18,528 nucleotides of DNA from NCBI GenBank assembly GCA_003523085.1, contig DPHD01000092.1, positions 1-18,528 of the forward strand. The letters are read 5' to 3'. This DNA comes from Oceanospirillaceae bacterium. Lineage in GTDB: Bacteria; Pseudomonadota; Gammaproteobacteria; Pseudomonadales; Balneatricaceae. Positions within the stretch are counted from its first letter, which is position 1, and the number at the start of each line of letters is the position of its first letter. The notes under the pieces are model-generated. The model did no database searches, was not told the DNA's origin, and saw nothing but the letters and a program-made list of their open reading frames with translations. Both the position numbers and the translations under genes were made by a program. Positions 1-6,492 of this stretch are shown here, one piece after another.

Positions 1-122
1 GCGCCACCATAAACCAGCCCTAACGACCGCTCACAAATGGCGTCGCCTAGGGCCTTGGCAGCTTGCATGTAAACCGGATCTTGGCCCTCGCTCGAACCAC
101 AAAAAACACAAACATCTTGCAT
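1..122 (-). CDS. LOG family protein (TIGR00730-type), 5' part only
   Basis: The minus-strand reading frame from the ATG at 122 gives 40 codons before the window edge. The sequence begins MQDVCVFCGSSEG and reaches LGLVYGG. The VFCGSS motif followed by a helix and then LGLVYGG is the Rossmann-like N-terminus of LOG-family proteins, the nucleotide 5'-monophosphate phosphoribohydrolases often mis-annotated as lysine decarboxylases. Members hydrolyse cytokinin riboside monophosphate or similar nucleotides in the cytosol. The catalytic PGGxGTxxE motif lies outside the window, so activity cannot be judged. A purine-rich AAAGGCG about 8 bases upstream serves as ribosome binding site. The gene diverges from the sulfide:quinone oxidoreductase operon and shares an 89-bp AT-rich intergenic region with it. 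Confidence 0.85.
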   Translation of the reverse strand, partial: MQDVCVFCGSSEGQDPVYMQAAKALGDAICERSLGLVYGG

Positions 123-211
123 CTATATTCGCCTTTGCTAAAATTGTGTTATACTATATAGTTATAAACATATATCGAAATATACATTTGTCAATTTGAG
201 AGGATCCTACT
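123..211. promoter_or_regulatory. AT-rich divergent promoter region with ACTATATAGT palindrome
   Basis: This 89-bp gap separates two divergent genes. For the plus-strand operon, TTGCTA (135-140) and TATAGT (157-162), 16 bp apart, form a plausible sigma70 promoter. The -10 lies inside a perfect 10-bp palindrome, ACTATATAGT (153-162). For the minus-strand LOG gene, a perfect TTGACA lies at 194-189 with a weak TATGTT at 172-167. A GAGAGGA ribosome binding site (198-204) precedes the ATG at 212. AT-rich palindromes over sqr promoters are bound by ArsR-type sulfur sensors (BigR/SqrR) in other bacteria. No such regulator is in the window, so operator identity is only a suggestion. Confidence 0.4.
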
Positions 212-1435
212 ATGCCAAAAATCAACTATGATGTCTGCATTGTTGGTGCAGGGGCTGCGGGCATTGCCGTTGCGAGCAGCTTACTCAAACGCCAACCGCA
301 ACTTCAGATCGCATTGGTAGAGCCTGCTAAAACCCATGCCTATCAACCCGGCTGGACACTCGTTGGGGCTGGCATTTTTAGCCAACAACAAACCCTACGT
401 TCGACCCAGAGCGTTATGCCTAAAGCCGTGACTTGGATTAAGGACGCTGCCACTGAATTTCAACCTGCACAAAATCGCGTCATGTTAGAAAGCGGCGCAA
501 CGGTTGAATATCGTGCCTTAGTGGTGGCACCAGGGTTAAAACTCAACTTTGATGGCATTGAAGGCCTTAGCGAAACTTTAGGCCAACATTGCGTCACCTC
601 TAACTATCGCGTTGACCTTGCCCCTTACACTTGGAAGCTGGTACAAGAGTTGCAACAAGGCACCGCGCTTTTTACCCAACCGCCCATGCCCATTAAGTGC
701 GCGGGAGCACCACAAAAAGCCCTGTATTTATCGTCCGATTGGTGGCAGCAACGGGGTACCCTAAGTAATATTAAGGTGGCGTTTCACAACGCCGGTGGTG
801 TGCTCTTTGGTGTGCCCGCCTACGTGCCTGCACTGATGGATGCCGTCAGCGGCTACGGTATCGACTTGCAGCTTAACAGCCAGCTAGTAAAAGTGGACGG
901 CCCAAACAAAACTGCGACGTTTAATCTCATTAAAGATGGCGAGGTAGTGGGCCAAGAAGACAAAGCCTTCGACATGTTACACGTATGCCCGCCACAAACG
1001 GCTCACGACTTTATGCAGGGCCAACCTATTTGTGACGCGGCCGGTTGGGTCAAGGTTAACCCATCTAATTTACAAAACCCCGACTTCCCCAACGTGTTTG
1101 GCCTAGGCGACGGTGCCAACACCCCCAACGCCAAAACAGCAGCAGCGGTGCGTAAACAAGCGCCAGTTGTGGCTCAAAACCTGTTAAGCATGCTGGCCCA
1201 GCAACCCTTAACCGCAAGCTATGATGGCTACGGCTCCTGCCCTCTTACGGTATCACGCAGTCGTATAGTGCTGGCCGAGTTTGGTTATGGCGGCAAGTTA
1301 TTGCCCACCTTTCCCAAGTGGCTGTTAGACGGCACTCGGCCTACACGCCTTGCCTGGTGGTTGAAAGCCAAAGCAATGCCAGCCATCTATTGGCAATTGA
1401 TGTTAAAAGGCAGAGAATGGTTAACTAAACCATGA
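212..1435 (+). CDS. sqr: Sulfide:quinone oxidoreductase, type II (SQOR-like flavoprotein)
   Basis: A 407-residue FAD-dependent enzyme expected to oxidise sulfide (or another low-molecular-weight thiol/persulfide) and pass electrons to the quinone pool at the cytoplasmic membrane. Visible features are an N-terminal Rossmann dinucleotide motif (GAGAAG, 12-17), the FAD-contact motif NVFGLGDGAN (294-303), and both redox cysteines of the type II group: Cys163 in PIKCAGAPQK and Cys343 in YGSCPL. The C-terminal MPAIYWQLMLKG matches the membrane-associating end seen in mitochondrial SQOR. Length is normal. The ATG is preceded by GAGAGGA at 8-bp spacing. It is the first gene of an apparent three-gene operon with a kinase-like gene and a cytochrome b561. 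Assignment to type II is firm; substrate and gene symbol are by family analogy. Confidence 0.88.
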   Translation: MPKINYDVCIVGAGAAGIAVASSLLKRQPQLQIALVEPAKTHAYQPGWTLVGAGIFSQQQTLRSTQSVMPKAVTWIKDAATEFQPAQNRVMLESGATVEYRALVVAPGLKLNFDGIEGLSETLGQHCVTSNYRVDLAPYTWKLVQELQQGTALFTQPPMPIKCAGAPQKALYLSSDWWQQRGTLSNIKVAFHNAGGVLFGVPAYVPALMDAVSGYGIDLQLNSQLVKVDGPNKTATFNLIKDGEVVGQEDKAFDMLHVCPPQTAHDFMQGQPICDAAGWVKVNPSNLQNPDFPNVFGLGDGANTPNAKTAAAVRKQAPVVAQNLLSMLAQQPLTASYDGYGSCPLTVSRSRIVLAEFGYGGKLLPTFPKWLLDGTRPTRLAWWLKAKAMPAIYWQLMLKGREWLTKP

Positions 1436-1451
1436 TCCCGATGGAGGCATA

Positions 1452-2024
1452 ATGCAGCCGCTCCCCGCCGTTTATATTGTTATTAGTGGTTTACCCGCCA
1501 GTGGTAAGTCTAGCCTTGCGAGTCAATTGCAGGCCAGCTTAGGCTTGCCATTGCTGGATAAAGACACCATTCTTGAACCACTAAATGTGGCTTTTCGCGC
1601 CACTAACGCAGAGCAACGGCGCCACGTAAGCAGCAGTGCAGACCAAGTGTTTGTGGCCGTGGCAAAACAATTAGGTATGGGGGTTTTATGCACCTTTTGG
1701 AACCACCCCGCATCCACCACCACCCCAGGCACAGATACTCAATGGCTACGCACGAGCGCCGCCCAAATCATCGAAGTGTATTGCCACTGCCCTGCAGAAA
1801 CCGCCTTTGAGCGCATCCAAATACGTCAGCAAAAACAGGGTTCGCAAGATAGTAATCGGGCAAACCTGGGCTATGATTTGCTGTCGGAATACAAAATAGA
1901 GGCCAGTTTAGGCCCCGTAAATATTGGTAAAGTGATTACCGTAAAAACCGACCAACCGATTAAAATAGAGGTCTTAACGCAACAAATAGTAGACCTTATA
2001 GACATCAAGGAATCGATTTTATGA
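1452..2024 (+). CDS. P-loop kinase-like ATPase (AAA_33 / zeta-toxin-like fold)
   Basis: A 190-residue cytosolic protein with a Walker A motif GLPASGKS at residues 13-20, followed by LPLLDKDTI, the arrangement of small-molecule kinases such as the AAA_33, APS-kinase-like and chloramphenicol phosphotransferase-like groups. A later segment EVYCHCPAETAFERI resembles the third strand and lid region of these kinases. The substrate cannot be read from sequence. It starts 16 bp after sqr (GGAGG 6 bp before the ATG), and its stop overlaps the next start as ATGA, so it is co-transcribed and probably translationally coupled with cytochrome b561. No link between this kinase type and sulfide oxidation is known to me, so its operon position is the main clue to role. 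Confidence 0.7.
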   Translation: MQPLPAVYIVISGLPASGKSSLASQLQASLGLPLLDKDTILEPLNVAFRATNAEQRRHVSSSADQVFVAVAKQLGMGVLCTFWNHPASTTTPGTDTQWLRTSAAQIIEVYCHCPAETAFERIQIRQQKQGSQDSNRANLGYDLLSEYKIEASLGPVNIGKVITVKTDQPIKIEVLTQQIVDLIDIKESIL

Positions 2025-2557
2025 ACTCAACCACTCAATACAACCGCATCGCCGTGGTTTTACATTGGCTCATGGCTATACTCATCATTGGGTCGTTGCT
2101 ACAGGGCACCATATTGCTTGAGCACACACCTAACTCAGACCCAGAAAAACTATCTGCATTACAAGGTCATGCTATATTTGGTGTGATTATTGGTTTGTTG
2201 CTGATATTAAGGTATATAAACCTTAAGTTGCGCAATACGCCTGAGCCTGCAAACCCCAAAGGGTCACGCATGGCGTGGATGTCGAGCATGGCTCACAAAC
2301 TCATCTACCTACTGATTTTAAGTGTTGTGGGCACGGGCATAGCGATGGGCGTAGAAGCCGACTTCGCCAGCTTATTTGCCCAGACTGCGGCCATGCCAGA
2401 AAGTTTTGATACGCTGCTAACGCGCCAGGCACACAACATTTTAACCAAGTTACTGATCTTGCTATTGTTAGCTCATATTGGTGCCGCACTGTTCCATCAG
2501 TTGGTTACTAAAGATCAGCTTATGCGCCGTATGCGTTGGAAGCGCTTTAACCAATAA
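2021..2557 (+). CDS. Cytochrome b561 (CybB family)
   Basis: A 178-residue integral membrane di-haem b-type cytochrome with four hydrophobic segments (about 10-32, 48-66, 89-110 and 138-160). Histidines in membrane segments are H15, H50, H92, H138, H152 and H159, enough for the two haems expected of the family. CybB-type proteins exchange electrons with the quinone pool and can act on superoxide. The positive C-terminus (RRMRWKR) is consistent with a cytosolic end. The start overlaps the upstream kinase-like gene by 4 bp (ATGA). Following a sulfide:quinone oxidoreductase suggests a role in accepting or redistributing electrons at the quinone pool, which is inference. The gene converges on the M23 peptidase gene with a 9-bp gap and no visible hairpin terminator. 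Confidence 0.85.
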   Translation: MNSTTQYNRIAVVLHWLMAILIIGSLLQGTILLEHTPNSDPEKLSALQGHAIFGVIIGLLLILRYINLKLRNTPEPANPKGSRMAWMSSMAHKLIYLLILSVVGTGIAMGVEADFASLFAQTAAMPESFDTLLTRQAHNILTKLLILLLLAHIGAALFHQLVTKDQLMRRMRWKRFNQ

Positions 2558-2566
2558 CCAGGCAGT

Positions 2567-3367
2567 TTAATCAACTAACAGCAGCGGATCCACATGGGTG
2601 CGCTGCCAAGTCACCCCCCAATGCAAATGAGGCCCCGTAGCACGGCCAGTTTGGCCGACAGTGCCTAGCACCTCACCTTGCTGCACCAGTTGCCCAAAAT
2701 GCACATTTATCGACTGCATATGTGCATACACGCTGGTGACACCCAAACCATGGTCAAGCATTAGGGTTTTACCGGTATAAAACATATCTTCGTGCACCAA
2801 AGCCACTCGACCCGCAATAGGCGCAACAATGGCCGTACCTGCAGCTGCGGCAATATCAACGCCGTTGTGAGGGCTTTTAGGCACGCCGTTAAGAATGCGG
2901 CGCGCACCATACACCCCACTAATACGGCCCTGCACCGGCATAATCCACGAGGAGCCCAACCACTCGGCTTGGCTCTGGCTTGCACGTACCGCACCAATTT
3001 GTTGATTATCGGCGCTAATACGCTGCCCTACTTCAGGGTCTGGGGTGACTTTTTTAGCCGGCAAGCCGTTAATTTTTTGTTCTGGATAGCGGCGCTTTGT
3101 TACGCTTAACGCTTGCTCTGAATCCACCCCAGCCCTGCGAGTAGTTATAACCCCATTGGCCTTGGCGTTACGGCCTAAACCAAAGGCATAAAGCCCAGCG
3201 TTGGATACCGGCAGCGGCTGGCCATTAAGCCAAACCTGAACGCCCGGTTCAACCTGTCCCACCACTAACTGGCCTTGCTGATAGGTCGATGCATGGGCCC
3301 ATGCACTCATCAACAGCGCTGGGAATAATACCGCAGCCGACATCCGCGCTGGTTTGACAATCCTCAC
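2567..3367 (-). CDS. Secreted M23-family metallopeptidase (LytM domain)
   Basis: A probable murein endopeptidase, or envelope regulator, acting in the periplasm. I chose the GTG at 3367, which overlaps the ridA stop by one base (TAGTG). It gives a textbook signal peptide: basic MRIVKPAR, a hydrophobic core, and cleavage after AWAHA. The alternative ATG at 3343 loses the positive n-region; a longer frame to 3475 only overlaps ridA. With the GTG start the protein has 266 residues. The C-terminal LytM domain keeps all the zinc and catalytic residues: H167 and D171 in HNGVD, H216 in YAHM, and H247 and H249 in HLHW. The enzyme should therefore be active rather than a degenerate EnvC/NlpD-type activator. 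It lies downstream of ridA and is probably co-transcribed with it, with no obvious functional link. Confidence 0.87.
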   Translation of the reverse strand: MRIVKPARMSAAVLFPALLMSAWAHASTYQQGQLVVGQVEPGVQVWLNGQPLPVSNAGLYAFGLGRNAKANGVITTRRAGVDSEQALSVTKRRYPEQKINGLPAKKVTPDPEVGQRISADNQQIGAVRASQSQAEWLGSSWIMPVQGRISGVYGARRILNGVPKSPHNGVDIAAAAGTAIVAPIAGRVALVHEDMFYTGKTLMLDHGLGVTSVYAHMQSINVHFGQLVQQGEVLGTVGQTGRATGPHLHWGVTWQRTHVDPLLLVD

Positions 3368-3714
3368 TAGCAGGCGGCAGTCACAGAAATTTCTACCAAC
3401 AAGGTAGAGCGTGCCATGGCTGCTTGGACGCAAGCCCTTGCTGGAGCATGGCCCGAAGGCACCCAGGCGTTCCAAACTAAATTCATGGCGGCAAAATCAT
3501 CCATGGTTTTAAGGTAGATGGTGGCACTTAACATGCGTGTTGAATCAGACCCAACACTAGCTAACAACTCATCGACCTTAGCTAACATAGTCTGGGTTTG
3601 CTCAGTAATATCGGTATTGGCGTCAGCAGCCACTTGGCCACATAAGTAGGCTACGTTATTGTGCACCACAACTTTACTGGTACGCTCATTAGTCTGATGA
3701 CGGGCTATGTTCAT
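3367..3714 (-). CDS. ridA: RidA family (YjgF/YER057c/UK114) enamine/imine deaminase
   Basis: A 115-residue cytosolic protein. The ATG at 3714 is preceded by GGGAG at 7-bp spacing, which decides the start over a longer frame to 3765. It has the small chorismate-mutase-like fold signatures: VAYLCGQVAADA, then VDELLASVG, then the conserved arginine in APARACVQ (which binds the carboxylate of the intermediate) and the acidic residue in LLVEIS. RidA hydrolyses reactive 2-aminoacrylate and related imines released by PLP enzymes. Its place downstream of a guanidino-compound hydrolase, in a locus carrying an aminotransferase, fits detoxification of imine intermediates. It has a candidate promoter of its own (3736-3765) without the TetR palindrome, so its expression may be partly independent. 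Confidence 0.88.
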   Translation of the reverse strand: MNIARHQTNERTSKVVVHNNVAYLCGQVAADANTDITEQTQTMLAKVDELLASVGSDSTRMLSATIYLKTMDDFAAMNLVWNAWVPSGHAPARACVQAAMARSTLLVEISVTAAC

Positions 3715-3735
3715 TAGTTGACTCCCAAAAGCTTG

Positions 3736-3765
3736 ATGATAAAACGTAAGCCCCTGTTTTTGCAA
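3736..3765 (-). promoter_or_regulatory. Candidate sigma70 promoter for ridA
   Basis: On the minus strand TTGCAA (3765-3760) and TATCAT (3741-3736) are separated by 18 bp, within the 100-bp gap between the guanidino hydrolase gene and ridA. The predicted start site is about 15 bases before the ridA ATG, just upstream of or at the GGGAG. The leader would be very short, which makes this a moderate call. Confidence 0.35.
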
Positions 3766-3814
3766 TTATTATTCAAACTTTTTGATCACGTAAAAAACTT
3801 GTATTGCCCGTTAA

Positions 3815-4687
3815 CTAGATGCGCAGTATGGGCCGTGTCAAACAGGTCGGTCCACCTTCACAGGCGATACATAACGCGTCACCAACAAAAGTTTTTACCT
3901 TACACCCAGCAGCTTCCATAGCCGCTTTAGTGGCGGGAAAACCGTCAATCATAATACAATCTTTGGGTGCCGTGGGCAGTACGTTTAGATTAAGCCCACT
4001 GCTTGCCAAAAACTCATCATTAGGGGCCTCAATCAGTTCGATACCCTTGGCTAGCATCAATTGGTACAAGGCAGTCGGCACCAATGGCGCGTGGATTAGA
4101 GCAAGAGCTGGGGCCAAAGGTGAAATCACTGACATTAGATGCAAACAAGCTTCAGCACCCTGCCAAACGGGCAGATCAAACCCAAGTACGTCAACGCCAT
4201 GTGGGTTCAGCATGGCCTGTAACTGTTCTATACCCGCCTGGTTTGAACGAAAACCACGGCCTACCACCAAGGTGTTTTGATCCAGCCAAATACAATCGCC
4301 ACCTTCTATTTGGCCTGGCGCTTGTACACGGCCTAAAATAGGGATACCTGCGTTAATATAAGCTTCCTCATGTAATCCAGGTTCAGCCTTACGCAGCGGC
4401 TTACCCATATTGAGGATGATGGCCCCATGGTCGCTCATTAATGACGGGTCGTGGGTAAACATCGCGTCGGCCAAACCATCGTTGGCATCCTCAATGTCAA
4501 TGATTGCAGTCCCGCAGGCGAGCACTAAGTCACGAAACGCTTGGTATTGCTCAAGCGCCTTCGGTGCACTGAATGTCGGCCCGTAGTGCCACTGCTGAGC
4601 ATCAGCGTTCAGCAGGCTCTCTTTGGGGCCTCGCATTAGCACTCGTTGTAATGGCATGGACATTGATTGGCAGCCATATTTAGACAT
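3815..4687 (-). CDS. Guanidino-group hydrolase, arginine deiminase/DDAH superfamily
   Basis: A 290-residue cytosolic enzyme of the guanidino-modifying (GME) pentein superfamily, with the full set of catalytic motifs: FTHDP (77-81), EGGD (128-131), CLHLMS with His183, and GGPTCLTRP with the nucleophile Cys282. Family members hydrolyse arginine to citrulline and ammonia (deiminase) or dimethylarginine to citrulline and dimethylamine (DDAH); others are amidinotransferases. The short length and the absence of a deiminase helical insert fit the DDAH-like branch better than classical ArcA (about 400 residues). AGGA lies 7 bp before the ATG. The gene is divergent from a basic amino-acid transporter and shares with it a TetR-type palindrome that recurs at aruH. 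The substrate is probably arginine, a methylated arginine or 2-ketoarginine-related; sequence alone does not decide. Confidence 0.8.
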   Translation of the reverse strand: MSKYGCQSMSMPLQRVLMRGPKESLLNADAQQWHYGPTFSAPKALEQYQAFRDLVLACGTAIIDIEDANDGLADAMFTHDPSLMSDHGAIILNMGKPLRKAEPGLHEEAYINAGIPILGRVQAPGQIEGGDCIWLDQNTLVVGRGFRSNQAGIEQLQAMLNPHGVDVLGFDLPVWQGAEACLHLMSVISPLAPALALIHAPLVPTALYQLMLAKGIELIEAPNDEFLASSGLNLNVLPTAPKDCIMIDGFPATKAAMEAAGCKVKTFVGDALCIACEGGPTCLTRPILRI

Positions 4688-4708
4688 GATTTTTTCCTAT
4701 GCTGGTAG

Positions 4709-4737
4709 TTGACTAATACATCGTGCTTGCATACTAT
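4709..4737 (+). promoter_or_regulatory. Promoter of the ABC transporter operon
   Basis: TTGACT (4709-4714) and TACTAT (4732-4737) are 17 bp apart. The predicted start site is near 4744, giving a leader of about 37 bases before the ATG at 4781. The elements are identical to those at the aruH promoter (9555-9584), which supports both calls. Confidence 0.6.
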
Positions 4738-4758
4738 TGAACGATCGTACAATAACAA
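4731..4758 (-). promoter_or_regulatory. Promoter of the guanidino hydrolase gene
   Basis: On the minus strand TTGTTA (4758-4753) and TAGTAT (4736-4731) are separated by 16 bp. The -10 overlaps that of the divergent transporter promoter, and the spacer is filled by the 4735-4754 palindrome, so one repressor bound here would block both directions. Confidence 0.45.
4733..4754. promoter_or_regulatory. TetR-type operator, copy A
   Basis: The core ATTGAACGATCGTACAAT (4736-4753) is palindromic apart from one A/A pair. Its reverse complement is identical over 22 bp to 9582-9603 upstream of aruH. Size and symmetry are those of TetR-family operators. BetI-type boxes have a similar ATTGAAC...GTTCAAT shape, and the regulator encoded at 8904-9506 is BetI-like. 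That it binds here is inference. Confidence 0.7.
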
Positions 4759-4780
4759 TAAAGACGACAAGGCTAGATTA

Positions 4781-5566
4781 ATGCCACAAGATTCGCAAGT
4801 AAATATCGCATTAGACGTGCATGATTTACATAAATCCTTTGGTGACAACGAAGTGCTTAAAGGTATTTCAATGCAGGCCAAAGACGGCGAAGTATGGTCT
4901 GTTATTGGCTCTAGTGGTTCTGGAAAATCCACCTTCTTACGCTGCCTCAACTTGCTGGAAATGCCCAGCCAGGGTGCCATTAGTATTGCAGGTGAAACCA
5001 TCGATTTTAAGCACGACAATGACGGTAAGATTGTGGCTGCAAAACGGCAAAAACAAATCCAACGTCTACGCACCAATATGGGTATGGTGTTCCAAAATTT
5101 TAATCTTTGGCAGCACCAAACGGTAATCAAGAACATCATCGAAGCCCCCGTACATGTATTGGGCATCGACAAAGCGCAAGCCATTGACGAGGCTGAACAG
5201 TTGCTCAATCGGGTTGGTTTGTGGGATAAACGAGATGCGTATCCAATGCACTTATCCGGAGGCCAACAACAACGCGCCGCTATTGCGAGAGCTTTAGCCA
5301 TGCAACCGAAGATGATGCTGTTTGATGAGCCCACGTCAGCTTTAGACCCAGAGTTAGTGGGTGAAGTATTAAAAGTCATACGTGGCATTGCCGAAGAAGG
5401 AAAAACCATGATTATGGTGACCCATGAAATGCGTTTTGCTAGAGATGTGTCTAACCAAATCATATTTTTGCATGAGGGCCGTATTGAAGAACAAGGCAGC
5501 CCACAACACGTATTTAACCAACCTGAAAGTGCTCGCTGCAGAGCCTTTGTCAACAGTGTCCATTAA
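4781..5566 (+). CDS. ABC transporter ATPase, polar/basic amino-acid uptake (HisP/AotP-like)
   Basis: A 261-residue cytosolic ATPase that powers uptake through the two permeases encoded downstream. It has Walker A GSSGSGKS (43-50), Q-loop Q105 in MVFQNFNLW, signature LSGGQQQR (158-165), Walker B MLFDEPTSALDP (179-190) and switch H215 in VTHEM. The QNFNLWQHQTV segment and overall length are those of the histidine/arginine/glutamine importer subfamily. The ATG at 4781 was chosen because AAGG lies 8 bp upstream and the protein then starts near the first beta strand. A longer frame back to 4709 reads through the promoter and operator. It is the first gene of a four-gene transporter operon. Confidence 0.88.
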   Translation: MPQDSQVNIALDVHDLHKSFGDNEVLKGISMQAKDGEVWSVIGSSGSGKSTFLRCLNLLEMPSQGAISIAGETIDFKHDNDGKIVAAKRQKQIQRLRTNMGMVFQNFNLWQHQTVIKNIIEAPVHVLGIDKAQAIDEAEQLLNRVGLWDKRDAYPMHLSGGQQQRAAIARALAMQPKMMLFDEPTSALDPELVGEVLKVIRGIAEEGKTMIMVTHEMRFARDVSNQIIFLHEGRIEEQGSPQHVFNQPESARCRAFVNSVH

Positions 5567-5586
5567 AATAAAAAGGAAAATCAATA

Positions 5587-6351
5587 ATGAAAAAACTAAA
5601 AAACTTGCTCCTAGGCTCCGCAGCCTCCTTAGTATTAGTGGCTGGCGTGAGCCAAGCCGAAGTACGCATTGGTATTGACCCCGCGCCTTATCTGCCATTT
5701 TCTGCTGAAAGCGCTTCTGGCCAACTTGAAGGTTGGGAAATTCAGATTGCCGACGCCATTTGTGCCGCCATGAACGAAGACTGCGTATGGGTGAAAACTG
5801 CATGGGACGGCCTTATCCCGGCCCTCACTTCTAACAAAATCGATGCCATCATCAACTCCATGTCGATTACTGAAGAACGCATGAAAACCATCGATTTCTC
5901 TAACAAGTACTACAACACTCCGGCTGTGATTGTAGCTCCTAAAGACTCCAACATCAGCGCCGACGCCGCCAGTACAGATGGCATGTACATTGGTGTACAA
6001 GTAGCTACCACTCACGCCAACTATGTTGAAGCCCATATGGGTAGTGCCACGGTTAAGTCTTACCAGAACTTTGACGAGCATAACCAAGACCTATTCGCGG
6101 GTCGTATAGACGCAGTAGTTGGTGACAGTATGGCCATGCAACCATTCTTACAGTCTACTGAAGGTCAATGTTGTGAAATCAAAGGCGATTTACATGACGT
6201 CGCTATCTTTGGACCGGGTGTAGGTGTAGGTTTGCGTAAAGGTTCTGATCTAAAAGCTAAGATCAATGCCGCCATTGATCAAATTCGTGCCGACGGCACC
6301 TTTGATAAGATCTCTAAGCCGTACTTCAACTTTGATATCTACGGCGGTTAA
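5587..6351 (+). CDS. Periplasmic amino-acid binding protein (lysine/arginine/ornithine type)
   Basis: A 254-residue solute-binding protein with a Sec signal peptide (MKKLKNLLLG..., cleavage after VSQA at residue 24). The mature protein follows the HisJ/ArtJ pattern: PYLPFS, LEGWEIQIADAICAAM, the strongly conserved WDGLIPALTSNKIDAIINS, and SITEERMKTIDFS. Alignment with the HisJ/LAO family points to a basic amino acid such as arginine or ornithine. Cysteine pairs (C55/C62 region and the CC near residue 194) may form periplasmic disulfides. An AAGGAAAA ribosome binding site lies 20 bp after the ATPase stop. A cluster of hairpin repeats follows the stop codon and probably stabilises the upstream part of the operon mRNA, favouring high binding-protein levels. 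Confidence 0.85.
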   Translation: MKKLKNLLLGSAASLVLVAGVSQAEVRIGIDPAPYLPFSAESASGQLEGWEIQIADAICAAMNEDCVWVKTAWDGLIPALTSNKIDAIINSMSITEERMKTIDFSNKYYNTPAVIVAPKDSNISADAASTDGMYIGVQVATTHANYVEAHMGSATVKSYQNFDEHNQDLFAGRIDAVVGDSMAMQPFLQSTEGQCCEIKGDLHDVAIFGPGVGVGLRKGSDLKAKINAAIDQIRADGTFDKISKPYFNFDIYGG

Positions 6352-6360
6352 TAGGGCAGA

Positions 6361-6473
6361 TGTGTCACCCTGACGCGGGTTAATGTCTTCCTGACGAAAG
6401 TCAGGATCTCATTAGATTCCGGCCTGCGCCGGAATGACACGCACTTGAATGTCATCCTGACGCAGGTCAGGAT
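6361..6473. repeat. REP-like cluster of imperfect palindromes (three hairpins)
   Basis: Three clear hairpins lie between the binding-protein and permease genes: TCCTGAC-GAAA-GTCAGGA (6389-6406), ATTCCGGC-CTGC-GCCGGAAT (6416-6435) and ATCCTGAC-GCAG-GTCAGGAT (6454-6473). A degenerate fourth unit, ACCC-TGACGC-GGGT, begins near 6367. The units share the pattern GTCAtCCTGACg...GTCAGGATCT, typical of dispersed REP/BIME-type extragenic repeats in proteobacteria. No poly-T follows the stems, so this is not an ordinary intrinsic terminator. Confidence 0.75.
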
Positions 6474-6492
6474 CTGTAATAAAAGGTCTCCC

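Noticed and set aside
1..122. Lysine decarboxylase annotation for the left-edge gene
   Set aside because: This is the common historical mis-annotation of LOG-family proteins. The VFCGSS and LGLVYGG motifs mark the phosphoribohydrolase family.
4709..4780. N-terminal extension of the transporter ATPase
   Set aside because: It covers the promoter and operator A. The ATG at 4781 has a ribosome binding site and normal family length.
4636..5553. A 305-codon open frame on the minus strand opposite the transporter ATPase gene
   Set aside because: It is antisense to a clear ABC ATPase with all motifs, its protein is rich in Cys, Ser and Pro with no recognisable domain, and it runs through the operator region. 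It is a shadow frame.
6361..6473. Hairpin cluster considered as a CRISPR array or as an intrinsic terminator
   Set aside because: The units are short dyads of differing sequence without regular spacers, and no T-run follows any stem.
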